Below, one piece after another: positions 7,531 through 15,840 of a DNA stretch of 64,000 nt. Both the position numbers and the translations under genes were made by a program. The stretch is from Mycolicibacterium setense (GTDB lineage Bacteria; Actinomycetota; Actinomycetes; Mycobacteriales; Mycobacteriaceae), in NCBI RefSeq assembly GCF_000805385.1, contig NZ_JTJW01000008.1, positions 248,001 through 312,000 of the forward strand, in the 5' to 3' direction. Every line of letters begins with the position of its first letter. Position 1 is the stretch's first letter. The notes below the pieces were generated by a model. It had not been told where the DNA came from, ran no database searches, and saw nothing but the letters and a program-made list of their open reading frames with translations.

Positions 7531-8633
7531 TTCAGCCGGGCCATCCAGCCGTGCGTGTCGGCGAAGGTGCCCCGCTGGATCCCGGTCAGGGTGTCGCGCA
7601 GGGCCATGGTGATCTCGCCCGGTTGCCCGTCGGCGATGGTGAACTCGCCGTCTGCGTACTTCACATGTGACACCGGGGTGATCACCGCGGCCGTACCGCA
7701 GGCGAACACCTCGGTGATCTCGCCCGCAGCGGCTTTCTTCTGCCATTCCGCGACGTCGATCTTGCGCTCTTCGACCGCGAAGCCGGCGTCGGTGGCCAAC
7801 TGCAGCAAGGAATCTCGCGTGATACCGGGCAATAGCGAGCCGGACAGCTCTGGGGTGACGAGCCGGGCCGAGCCGCCGCTGCCGAAGACGAAGAACAGGT
7901 TCATCCCGCCCATCTCTTCGACGTAGCGACGCTCGAGCGCGTCGAGCCAGACCACCTGATCGCAGCCGTTGTCGGCGGCCTGCGCCTGCGCGAGCAACGA
8001 GGCCGCGTAGTTGCCACCGAACTTGGCCGCACCGGTGCCCCCGGGCGAGGCCCGCACGTATTCGTGCGACAGCCACACGCTGACCGGCTTGATGCCGCCC
8101 CTGAAGTACGCGCCGGCCGGCGAACCGATCACCAGGTACCGGTACTCGTTGGCCGGGCGCACGCCGAGGCCCGGCTCGGTGGCGATCACGAACGGCCGCA
8201 GGTACAGCGACTCCTCACCGCCTGCCGCGGGGACCCACTTCTCATCGACCGCGATGAGCTGACGCAGCGACTCGATGAACGTGTCCTCGGGAAGTTCCGG
8301 GATGGCCAGCCGCCGCGACGAGGCCCGCAGCCGCGCCGCGTTGGCCTCCGGCCGGAACGACACGATCGAGCCGTCCGCCCAGCGGTAGGCCTTGAGCCCT
8401 TCGAACACTTCCTGCGCGTAGTGCAGGACGATGGCCGAGGGGTCGAGTTCGATGGGCCCGTACGGGATCACCTGCGGATCGTGCCAGCCCTGTCCGGCGG
8501 TGTAGTCGATGGCCACCATGTGGTCGGTGTGGTACTTGCCGAATCCCGGGTTGGCCAGGATGGATTCACGTACCGCATCGGTCGCCGGATTCGCGTTGGC
8601 TGAAACCGTGAACTCGATATGGCCGCTAGTCAT
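7527..8633 (-). CDS. ilvE: branched-chain amino acid aminotransferase
   Basis: PLP enzyme making Leu, Ile and Val from their keto acids with glutamate. The 368-residue length equals that of the M. tuberculosis protein (Rv2210c). Lys204 in the block TGAAKFGGNYA is the PLP lysine position. Other family blocks are HYAQEVFEGLKAYR, YLRPFVIATE and EVFACGTAAVITPV. The ATG at 8633 gives the usual N-terminus. It is the downstream neighbour of gcvT on the same strand (53-base gap), so the two may be cotranscribed. The stop codon is shared, on opposite strands, with cobS. Confidence 0.94.
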   Translation of the reverse strand: MTSGHIEFTVSANANPATDAVRESILANPGFGKYHTDHMVAIDYTAGQGWHDPQVIPYGPIELDPSAIVLHYAQEVFEGLKAYRWADGSIVSFRPEANAARLRASSRRLAIPELPEDTFIESLRQLIAVDEKWVPAAGGEESLYLRPFVIATEPGLGVRPANEYRYLVIGSPAGAYFRGGIKPVSVWLSHEYVRASPGGTGAAKFGGNYAASLLAQAQAADNGCDQVVWLDALERRYVEEMGGMNLFFVFGSGGSARLVTPELSGSLLPGITRDSLLQLATDAGFAVEERKIDVAEWQKKAAAGEITEVFACGTAAVITPVSHVKYADGEFTIADGQPGEITMALRDTLTGIQRGTFADTHGWMARLN

Positions 8634-8686
8634 GCAGCGATTGTATCGCCCGAGACCAACGTGTTTTCGGGGCCACGAACGGCTGC

Positions 8687-9784
8687 CTAGCGCGTCCTCG
8701 CGCGAACAAAGGGCGGAAGCACCACTTCACATTCGACGGCGCGGCCGCGCACGTCCACGCTCACCCGCTGCCCGTCGGCGATCTCGTGGGCGGTGTCGAG
8801 CAGTGCCAGCGCGATCCCCACTTTCAGTGACGGCGAGAAGGTTCCCGACGTCGTGGTACCGATGCGGGTGTCCCCGTCGAGCACCGCAAGATCGGCGCGC
8901 AGTACCCCACGACCGACGGCCTTGAGGCCGCGCAGCACCCGTGCCGGGCCGGCCTCTTTCTCGGCCAGCAGTGCCTCGCGTCCCCAGAAGGCGTCCTTCT
9001 TCCAACCGATCGCCCAGGCACAGCGCGCCTGCAGCGGCGAGATGTCGAGCGACAGTTCGTGGCCGTGCAGCGGATAGCCCATCTCGGTGCGCAGGGTGTC
9101 GCGGGCGCCGAGCCCCGCGGGTTCGCCGCCTGCCGCACGCACTGCCGCAACCAGAGCGTCGAACACCACGGCGGCGCGGTCCCAGGCCGGCAGCAGCTCA
9201 TAGCCGTGCTCGCCGGTGTAGCCGGTGCGGCACACCCGCACGAACACACCGTCGTACTCGGCGTCCGCGTAACCCATGTAGTCCATGTCGGTGGGCAGCC
9301 CGAGCGCGTCGAGCACCTCGGCGGATTTCGGCCCCTGCACCGCCAGCACCGCATAGGAGCGGTGCTCGTCGGTGATGGTCAGCCCGTCGGGGGCGTGCTT
9401 CTGCAATTCGGCTACGACAGCCGCGGTATTCGCGGCGTTGGGCACCAGGAAGATCTCGTCGTCGGAGACGTAGTAGGCGATCAGATCGTCCACAACACCG
9501 CCTGACTCGGTGCAGCACAGGGTGTATTGCGCCTTGCCCGGCCCGATCCGGTTCAGGTCGTTGGTCAGTGCGGAGTTGACGTAGGCCGCCGCCCCAGGGC
9601 CTTTGACCAGCGCCTTTCCGAGGTGGCTCACGTCGAAGAGGCCCACGGTCTCACGCGTGGCGTTGTGTTCGGAGACGGTTCCGGCGTAGGACACCGGCAT
9701 CAGCCATCCACCGAATTCGGCGAAACTGGCTCCCAGTTCGCGATGGCGGTCTTCCAGCGGTCCGTGCAGCAGGTCGTCAGTCAC
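8687..9784 (-). CDS. gcvT: glycine cleavage system T protein (aminomethyltransferase)
   Basis: Tetrahydrofolate-dependent release of ammonia from the aminomethyl group carried on lipoylated GcvH. The 365-residue protein has the GcvT fold markers FAEFGGWLMPVSY, VGLFDVSHLGK, GGVVDDLIAYY with the conserved Asp pair, and CRTGYTGEHGYEL. The GTG at 9784 opens the reading frame. The C-terminal barrel ends near VVLPPFVRARTR. No glycine riboswitch is recognisable in the 54 bases before the divergent cyclase gene. The system depends on lipoate, and lipA/lipB lie about 9 kb away. Confidence 0.92.
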   Translation of the reverse strand: MTDDLLHGPLEDRHRELGASFAEFGGWLMPVSYAGTVSEHNATRETVGLFDVSHLGKALVKGPGAAAYVNSALTNDLNRIGPGKAQYTLCCTESGGVVDDLIAYYVSDDEIFLVPNAANTAAVVAELQKHAPDGLTITDEHRSYAVLAVQGPKSAEVLDALGLPTDMDYMGYADAEYDGVFVRVCRTGYTGEHGYELLPAWDRAAVVFDALVAAVRAAGGEPAGLGARDTLRTEMGYPLHGHELSLDISPLQARCAWAIGWKKDAFWGREALLAEKEAGPARVLRGLKAVGRGVLRADLAVLDGDTRIGTTTSGTFSPSLKVGIALALLDTAHEIADGQRVSVDVRGRAVECEVVLPPFVRARTR

Positions 9785-9838
9785 GGTTTCACCCTAATCT
9801 GCACTCCAGAACGGACCACCGGACCGCACACTGGTCTG

Positions 9839-10924
9839 GTGGTCGATTTCGATGCACTGGCCGCCGCCGGGATTCCCGATGCGCGGCGCCGCGCGCCGCT
9901 CATCGAATACCTCGACGGGCTGGGTTTCACCGCCGAGCAGATGGTCGAGGCGGAGTCCCGCGGTCGGTTGTTCGGGCTGGCCGGGGATGTCCTGCAGTGG
10001 TCGGGACCGCCGGAATACTGCCTGGCGGATGTGGCCGCCGAGATCGACCTACCACTGGAAGACGTTCAGCGGGCGTGGGCCGCGCTGGGGCTGACGGTGG
10101 CCGGTTGCGACGTGAAGACCCTCAGCCGGGCCGATGTGGAGACCTTGCGCACGTGGGCGGAGTTGCGGGTGCTGGTCGGCGATGCCGAGGCGACCGGTCT
10201 GCTGCGCGTGATCGGTTCGGGTATGGCTCGGTTGGCCGAAGCGTTGTTCACGATGAGCCGCGCCAGCACGCCCGACCTCCGTCTCGACCTCACCCATGAC
10301 GAGCTCGCCACCGCCAAGGCATACCGGGCGGCCGCGGGGTTCATCCCGCGGATCGGATCGATGGTCGATGCCGTGCACCGTCACCACGTGATGAGTGCGC
10401 GCCGTTACTTCGAGCACGTGCTCCCAGAGGGTTCGTCGGATACGGTGTGCGGCATCGGTTTTGCCGATCTGTCGGGGTTCACCGCGCTCACCCAGGCGTT
10501 GACCACCACCGCGCTGTCAGCACTGCTCAACGAGTTCAGCGCCACCACCACCGAGATCGTGCACGCCGCAGGCTGTCGGGTGGTCAAGTTCATCGGGGAC
10601 GCCATCATGTGGGTCGGCTCCGAACCTGCCGAGCTGGTACAGGTCGCCGTCGACCTGGTGACCCACCCCCGGGCGGCCGAGACCCACCTGCAGGTGCGGG
10701 CCGGACTCGACTTCGGCGAGCTGCTGGCCATCGGCGGCGACTACTTCGGCAATCCGGTGAACCGGGCGGCCCGCCTGGTCGCCGCCGCCGAACCCAGCCA
10801 GATCCTGGTTTCCGGGCCGCTGCGTGATCTCCTCGACGGACAGGCGTTCGCGGCGCCCCGTGCCCTGACGCTGAAAGGTTTCGCCGCACCGGTCACGGCC
10901 TATCCCCTGCGTCTGCAGCGGTGA
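9839..10924 (+). CDS. class III adenylate cyclase with N-terminal regulatory domain (Rv2212-like)
   Basis: Predicted soluble cyclase making cAMP. The first ~190 residues form the helical regulatory domain of the Rv1264/Rv2212 group (LIEYLDGLGFTAEQMVEAE onwards). The C-terminal catalytic domain has the metal aspartates in FADLSGFT and KFIGDAIMW, the Lys of KFIGD that helps select the base, and the transition-state Asn/Arg pair in FGNPVNRAARL. All key residues look intact. The GTG at 9839 is the most likely start by comparison with the family, although the frame is open further upstream and no strong ribosome site is visible. The 361-residue length fits. In Rv1264 the N-terminal domain senses pH; whether that holds here is inference. 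Confidence 0.87.
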   Translation: MVDFDALAAAGIPDARRRAPLIEYLDGLGFTAEQMVEAESRGRLFGLAGDVLQWSGPPEYCLADVAAEIDLPLEDVQRAWAALGLTVAGCDVKTLSRADVETLRTWAELRVLVGDAEATGLLRVIGSGMARLAEALFTMSRASTPDLRLDLTHDELATAKAYRAAAGFIPRIGSMVDAVHRHHVMSARRYFEHVLPEGSSDTVCGIGFADLSGFTALTQALTTTALSALLNEFSATTTEIVHAAGCRVVKFIGDAIMWVGSEPAELVQVAVDLVTHPRAAETHLQVRAGLDFGELLAIGGDYFGNPVNRAARLVAAAEPSQILVSGPLRDLLDGQAFAAPRALTLKGFAAPVTAYPLRLQR

Positions 10925-10954
10925 GCGCACGACGGCCTGACTAGGGTGGGCGGG

Positions 10955-12478
10955 GTGAGCTCCGCAAATCCCGGTTACCAGGTTCCCAACGTCACCGTCA
11001 GTGCGTCGCTGCCCAAAAGCAAGAGCGACGCCGTCCTGATCGTCCCTGTGGTCAGCGGGCAGGATGACGACGCAACGGCCACCGTCGCCGGCAACCCGTT
11101 CCTCGATGCCGAGGCGGTCGGCGAGATCGAGGTCGCGCTCGCCGCACTCGGCGCGAAGGGCGGCACCGACCAGGTCACCAGGGTGCCCACGCCCTCACTA
11201 CCGGTCGCCAGCGTGCTGGCCGTCGGCCTCGGCAAGCCGCGCGATGAGTGGCCGGCCGACGTGATCCGCCGGGCTGCCGGCACCGCAGCCCGGTCGCTGA
11301 ACGGCACCGCGACGGTCATCACTTCACTTTCTGGGTTGTCCGAATCCGCTCTGGAAGCCGCCGTCGAGGGCCTGATCCTGGGCGCCTACCGTTTCAGCGA
11401 CTTCCGCAGTGCGAAGACCGCGCCCAAAGATGCCGGCCTGACCGCGATCACCGCGTTGGCGGCCGACCCCAAGACCTCGGAAGCACAGGCACAGCGCGCG
11501 GTGGACATCGCCTCGGCGGTCGCGATCGCTCGAGACTTTGTCAACACCCCGCCCAGCCACCTGTTTCCCGACGAATTCGCCAAGCGCGCAAAGGCTTTGG
11601 GCGAGGCCGCCGGTCTTGAGGTCGAGGTGCTCGACGACAAGGCGCTGGCCAAGGCGGGTTACGGCGGCATCGTGGGGGTCGGCAAGGGGTCCTCGCGCCC
11701 GCCGCGTCTGGTGCGCCTGACCCACCGGGGCGGGAAGAAGGCCAAGCGCGTCGCGCTGGTCGGCAAGGGCATCACGTTCGACACGGGTGGCATCTCGATC
11801 AAACCGGCCGCCAACATGCACCACATGACCTCGGACATGGGTGGCGCCGCGGCGGTCATCGCGACCGTGGTGCTGGCCGCGAGGCAGAATCTGCCGATCG
11901 AGGTCGTCGCGACCGTACCGATGGCCGAGAACATGCCGTCGGCCACAGCGCAGCGCCCGGGCGACGTGCTCACCCAATACGGCGGTATCACCGTGGAGGT
12001 GCTCAACACCGACGCCGAGGGCCGGCTGATCCTGGCCGACGCGATCGTGCGGGCGTGCGAGGACGAGCCGGACTATCTGATCGAGACCTCTACGTTGACC
12101 GGTGCGCAGACCGTCGCACTCGGTGCGCGCACTCCGGGCGTGATGGGCAGCGACGAGTTCCGCGACCGGGTCGCCACGCTGTCGCAGGCGGTGGGCGAAA
12201 ACGGTTGGGCCATGCCGCTTCCCGAAGAATTGAAAGACGACCTCAAGTCAACTGTCGCCGACCTCGCGAACGTCAGCGGGTCGCGGTTGGCCGGGATGCT
12301 CGTGGCCGGGACATACCTGCGCGAGTTCGTCGCCGACGGGGTCCAGTGGACGCACATCGACATCGCCGCACCGGCCTACAACACCGGCAGCCCATGGGGT
12401 TACACACCCAAGGGCGGCACGGGAGTGCCGGTGCGGACGATGTTCGCGGTGCTTGAGGATATAGCCGTGAACGGCTGA
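10955..12478 (+). CDS. pepB: leucyl aminopeptidase, M17 family
   Basis: Two-metal cytosolic aminopeptidase that trims peptides and may help glutathione-type or envelope peptide turnover. The signature NTDAEGRLIL and the block VGKGITFDTGGISIKP contain the metal-binding Lys, Asp and Glu residues of family M17. The N-terminal domain (about 1-160) is more variable. The GTG at 10955 is preferred to one at 10946 because AGGG lies 8 bases before it. The 507 residues match the Rv2213 type. The stop is 28 bases before a lipoprotein gene on the same strand. Confidence 0.92.
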   Translation: MSSANPGYQVPNVTVSASLPKSKSDAVLIVPVVSGQDDDATATVAGNPFLDAEAVGEIEVALAALGAKGGTDQVTRVPTPSLPVASVLAVGLGKPRDEWPADVIRRAAGTAARSLNGTATVITSLSGLSESALEAAVEGLILGAYRFSDFRSAKTAPKDAGLTAITALAADPKTSEAQAQRAVDIASAVAIARDFVNTPPSHLFPDEFAKRAKALGEAAGLEVEVLDDKALAKAGYGGIVGVGKGSSRPPRLVRLTHRGGKKAKRVALVGKGITFDTGGISIKPAANMHHMTSDMGGAAAVIATVVLAARQNLPIEVVATVPMAENMPSATAQRPGDVLTQYGGITVEVLNTDAEGRLILADAIVRACEDEPDYLIETSTLTGAQTVALGARTPGVMGSDEFRDRVATLSQAVGENGWAMPLPEELKDDLKSTVADLANVSGSRLAGMLVAGTYLREFVADGVQWTHIDIAAPAYNTGSPWGYTPKGGTGVPVRTMFAVLEDIAVNG

Positions 12479-12506
12479 TTGAGACTGAGCGTGAACGGCT
12501 AGAAGA

Positions 12507-13463
12507 ATGATCCCGGCCAACGTGAACGAGATGGCGAGATTTCTGCGCGATCTCGCAATCTTGTTCACGTTGGGCGCGGTCCTCGCCGGCTGTTCGGGAT
12601 CACCGAACCCGCCCGCTCCGGCTCCCGCGAGCACGACCTCGGCGACGCAGCCGAGTGCCGCCACCCCCGCGAACCCCGCCACCCCGGCCGGCGTACAGCC
12701 GCGCCTGGCCCCGGACCCGGGCCGGCTCGCGGCGGATCTGGTGGCCGACGAGCGGGCCCTGCGCAATCCGTCGACACCGGACGTTGCGCTCACCCAGGCC
12801 GCCCGCCGCCAGCAGGTGGCCTACCGCGCCATCGGCCGTCACCCCGAATGGGACGCGATCATCCGGCCCCGGATCCCGGCCGACCTGCTGGCGTTCTACG
12901 ACCACAACGTCGACGCGCGGCGGCAGCTCGCCACGCTGGCCGAAGCGCGGGACACGCTGCCCGCGTGGCGCATCGAACCGCCGCCGCCTGCGGACCTGCT
13001 GCTCGATTCCTACCGCGAGACGGAGGCTGCCTCCGGCGTGGGCTGGAATTACCTGGCCGCGATCAACCTGATCGAAACCCGTTTCGGCAGTGTCCGCGGG
13101 ACCAGCCTGGCCGGGGCGCAGGGCCCGATGCAGTTCATGCCGTCCACGTTCGCGGCCTACGGTGCGGGCGGTGACATCAACGCGCCCCGCGACAGCATCC
13201 TGGCGGCCGGTCGCTACCTGGCCGCCAACGGTTTTGCCGATGATCCCGACCATGCGCTGTTCCGGTACAACAACGCCGACGAGTACGTGCGTGCGGTCCA
13301 CGCCTACGCCGCGGCGCTCGCAGCCGATCCGGCGGCGTTCGGCGCGTTCTACCGCTGGGACGTCTACTACGTGTCCACCGCAGGCGACGTCCTGCTGCCG
13401 ATCGGATATGCGGCGGAATCACCCGTGCCGGTAGGCGAATACCTCGCCACCCACCCGCAGTAG
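12507..13463 (+). CDS. secreted lipoprotein with lytic-transglycosylase (SLT-like) domain
   Basis: Predicted peptidoglycan-cleaving or remodelling enzyme anchored outside the membrane. The N-terminus has a signal peptide ending in the lipobox LAGC, with the lipidated Cys at residue 29 from the first ATG. An in-frame ATG at 12531 (MARFLRDLAILF) would give a more typical 21-residue signal and is equally plausible; neither start has a clear ribosome site. An Ala/Pro/Thr-rich linker follows. The C-terminal half shows the SLT fold: NLIETRFGS with the likely catalytic Glu, then GAQGPMQFMPSTFAAYG, and ARSP-like helices ending in YNNADEYVRAVHAYAAAL. It lies 28 bases after pepB. A strong hairpin overlaps the signal-peptide codons. 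Confidence 0.82.
   Translation: MIPANVNEMARFLRDLAILFTLGAVLAGCSGSPNPPAPAPASTTSATQPSAATPANPATPAGVQPRLAPDPGRLAADLVADERALRNPSTPDVALTQAARRQQVAYRAIGRHPEWDAIIRPRIPADLLAFYDHNVDARRQLATLAEARDTLPAWRIEPPPPADLLLDSYRETEAASGVGWNYLAAINLIETRFGSVRGTSLAGAQGPMQFMPSTFAAYGAGGDINAPRDSILAAGRYLAANGFADDPDHALFRYNNADEYVRAVHAYAAALAADPAAFGAFYRWDVYYVSTAGDVLLPIGYAAESPVPVGEYLATHPQ
12517..12573 (+). repeat. 24-bp inverted repeat inside signal-peptide codons
   Basis: Arm 12517-12540 pairs with arm 12550-12573 at 22 of 24 positions around a 9-base loop. The hairpin starts 8 bases after the ATG at 12507 and buries the alternative ATG at 12531. GTGAAC recurs nearby (12451-12500 region and 12522-12527). It could limit translation initiation or choose between the two starts. 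Confidence 0.6.
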
Positions 13464-13466
13464 CGG

Positions 13467-15203
13467 CTAGAGCGACCCGGACCGTGCGGCCCGCCGCAAC
13501 GCGGACGGCATCAGCCGCGAAATCCCGTATGCCGCATAGGCCTCGGGAGTCACCGGGCGGACGGTCTTGTCCTTGCGGACGGCGGTGACGATGGCCTTGG
13601 CGACCTTTTCGGGTCCGTACCGTCGCGCGGTGAAGGCCCTCTTGGTCTTCGCCCGCATCTGCTCGACCTGGGCCTGCTTGTCGGCGGGCAGATCGAAGCG
13701 GGTGGTGTCGATGATGTTGGTGTCGATGACGCCTGGACAGATCGTGGTCAAACCGACTCCCGCCGACTTCAATTCGGCGCGCAGGCAGTCGGAGAACATG
13801 AACACCGCGGCCTTGCTGGTGGAGTAGGCGTTCATCGATGCCGACGGTGAATAGGCAGCCATCGAGGCCACGTTGACGATGTGGCCGCCGGTTCCCCGTT
13901 CGACCAGGCGTTGCGCAAATGACCTGCAGCAGTTCACGACTCCGCCGAAGTTGACGTCGAGCACCCGGTCGTACTGGTCGGCTGGAGTGTCGAGGAACTT
14001 GCCGCCGTGGCCGATTCCGGCGTTGTTGACCACAACGTCGGGCACCCCGTGGGTGTTGCAAACCTGCTCGACGAAACTCTCCACCGCCTCAGCATCCGAA
14101 ACGTCCAGACCGTAGGCGTGTGCCACGCCGCCGCGTGCGGCGATCTCGTTGGCGGTCGATTTGGCCGCGCCCTCGTCGATGTCGCTCACCACGACCTCGG
14201 CACCCCGAGCAGCGAAGGCCATTGCGGTGGCGCGGCCGATGCCGCTGCCCGCGCCGGTCACCGAAACCAGTGTGTCGCTGAAGGATTCGCGTGACCTGCC
14301 GACTTGCGCGCGTCGCAGCGCGCGAGACGCCGGGGCCCCCTCGATGTGATCGACCAACTCCGCCGTCGCGTTGGCGATGGCCCGCCAGTGAGAGAACGGC
14401 GCCCAGTGCCCGGCCTTGAGATCACGGCGCCACAACAGCGGTACCCAGGTGGACTCGTCGTCGTAGCCGTGCCCGCGCACCACGGGATCATGGTCGTTGC
14501 AGATCAGCTGCACCGGAACCGTCACGTAGTGATCGCTGCGCAGCGTCGTGAACGAGCGAAACGCGTTGGCGCGGTAAATCTTCAGCGAGTTCGCCGCGTC
14601 GGCGTCGAGCGTCTCGGACTGGAACTTGGGACCCGGGGTGTCGATGGCCTGCAGTCGGCGTGCGAGCCCACGACGCATCAGCGCCGGTGCGACCACCGGG
14701 ATCGAGAACGGGATCCAGTAGCTGAACCGCGACGCCAGGTTGACCGCCTTGGCGAAGCGGATGGGCCGGTACGGGCGAGCCAGCCGGCTGCGTACGAACG
14801 TCCCGTAGTGGTCGGTGCTGGGCCCCGACACCGAGGTGAAGGATGCGATGCGGTCGGCGGCTTCCGGGCGGGTCAGGTACTCCCACACCCCGACCGAGCC
14901 CCAGTCGTGAGCCAGCACGTGTACAGGTTGGCCGGGGCTGACGGCGTCGATCACCGCGGACAGGTCGTCGGCGAAGCGGTCCATCCGGTAGGCCCTGACG
15001 GGTTTGGGAACGTCTGAGGCGCCGGCACCGCGGTTGTCATACCGCACGATGTGGAACCGGTCGCCCAACTCGCCCGTCACGCCGTTCCACAGCACGTGCG
15101 AGTCCGGCCATCCGTGCACCATCACCACGGTGGGGCGCTGCCGATCCCCTTGTTCGTAAACCGCGATGCGGGTTCCATCCGAGCTGACGACGAAGCGCTG
15201 CAT
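13467..15203 (-). CDS. ephD: EphD: alpha/beta hydrolase fused to short-chain dehydrogenase
   Basis: A 578-residue two-domain protein of the mycobacterial EphD type (Rv2214c). Residues about 1-290 form an epoxide-hydrolase-like alpha/beta hydrolase, with HGWPDS (oxyanion loop), nucleophile motif LAHDWGSVGVWEY and a late His in KAGHWAPFSHW. After a linker, residues about 310-578 form an SDR with TGAGSGIGRATA, NNAGIGHGG and the catalytic YSTSK. The ATG at 15203 follows GGAGGGGTGG closely, so the long upstream open frame is not coding. EphD has been linked to mycolic acid composition. The 3' end is 3 bases from the convergent lipoprotein gene. Confidence 0.88.
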   Translation of the reverse strand: MQRFVVSSDGTRIAVYEQGDRQRPTVVMVHGWPDSHVLWNGVTGELGDRFHIVRYDNRGAGASDVPKPVRAYRMDRFADDLSAVIDAVSPGQPVHVLAHDWGSVGVWEYLTRPEAADRIASFTSVSGPSTDHYGTFVRSRLARPYRPIRFAKAVNLASRFSYWIPFSIPVVAPALMRRGLARRLQAIDTPGPKFQSETLDADAANSLKIYRANAFRSFTTLRSDHYVTVPVQLICNDHDPVVRGHGYDDESTWVPLLWRRDLKAGHWAPFSHWRAIANATAELVDHIEGAPASRALRRAQVGRSRESFSDTLVSVTGAGSGIGRATAMAFAARGAEVVVSDIDEGAAKSTANEIAARGGVAHAYGLDVSDAEAVESFVEQVCNTHGVPDVVVNNAGIGHGGKFLDTPADQYDRVLDVNFGGVVNCCRSFAQRLVERGTGGHIVNVASMAAYSPSASMNAYSTSKAAVFMFSDCLRAELKSAGVGLTTICPGVIDTNIIDTTRFDLPADKQAQVEQMRAKTKRAFTARRYGPEKVAKAIVTAVRKDKTVRPVTPEAYAAYGISRLMPSALRRAARSGSL

Positions 15204-15271
15204 AGTCCACCCCTCCACGAGGTACCTGTGACGACCAGTATCCAATACCGGAGGTATCGGTTGTCCTGACT

Positions 15272-15625
15272 CTAACGGTCGTCGAGCTCGCGGCGCACGG
15301 CGCGCTCCCGTTCGATGCGCCGCCGCGCGTCGTAGTCGCGCATGCGTTGCGGATAGCCGACCTTCTGTACGTCGTACACCGGGATCTGCAACCGGTCGCT
15401 GAGCCGGCGCGCCCCCGCCTCTCCACCGGCGCGACGCCGCGTCCATTCCCCATCGGCGGCAACCAGCACCACGGTCACGTCCGTGACCGTGGTGCGTGGT
15501 TCCACGAAAGCCTCGACGCCGGCGTGCTCGGCCACCCAGCGCTGCAAATACCGCAGATCCTCGGCCGCGTCGCCGCCGGATCCGCGTGCCGGGCGACCCC
15601 GGCGAAACGAATCGAACAACCCCAA
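15272..15625 (-). CDS. small conserved basic protein of unknown function
   Basis: A 117-residue protein starting MGLFDSFRRG. The N-terminus is basic and Gly-rich. The middle (DLRYLQRWVAEHAGVEAFVEPRTTVTD then VTVVLVAADGEWTRRR) looks like a compact alpha/beta domain. The C-terminus is a highly charged Arg/Glu helix. The start codon is TTG at 15625-15623, supported by GAGGAG about 10 bases upstream. It lies upstream of ephD on the same strand (68-base gap) and is divergent from dlaT. I do not recognise the family, and no catalytic residues can be named. Confidence 0.65.
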   Translation of the reverse strand: MGLFDSFRRGRPARGSGGDAAEDLRYLQRWVAEHAGVEAFVEPRTTVTDVTVVLVAADGEWTRRRAGGEAGARRLSDRLQIPVYDVQKVGYPQRMRDYDARRRIERERAVRRELDDR

Positions 15626-15840
15626 CGGAAGGTCTCCTCAGCTCTGGGGAAGTTCAGCGAACTGCCCTGCAACCCCTCACTCGATAGTGCCAGAGCGCGG
15701 GGCAACCCTGAGTTCGTGCGAATGGTGCTGCAGTGACAGGATGGTTCCGACAATCCATCTAGGTGCCGCACCCGGTGCACCTAGCTGTGGTAAGCCAGAG
15801 TTCGAGTCGTCACAAGTGACCGTCCGAGGAGTCAATACAC

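Noticed and set aside
9785..9838. Glycine riboswitch before gcvT
   Set aside because: The leader is too short and has no recognisable glycine aptamer core.
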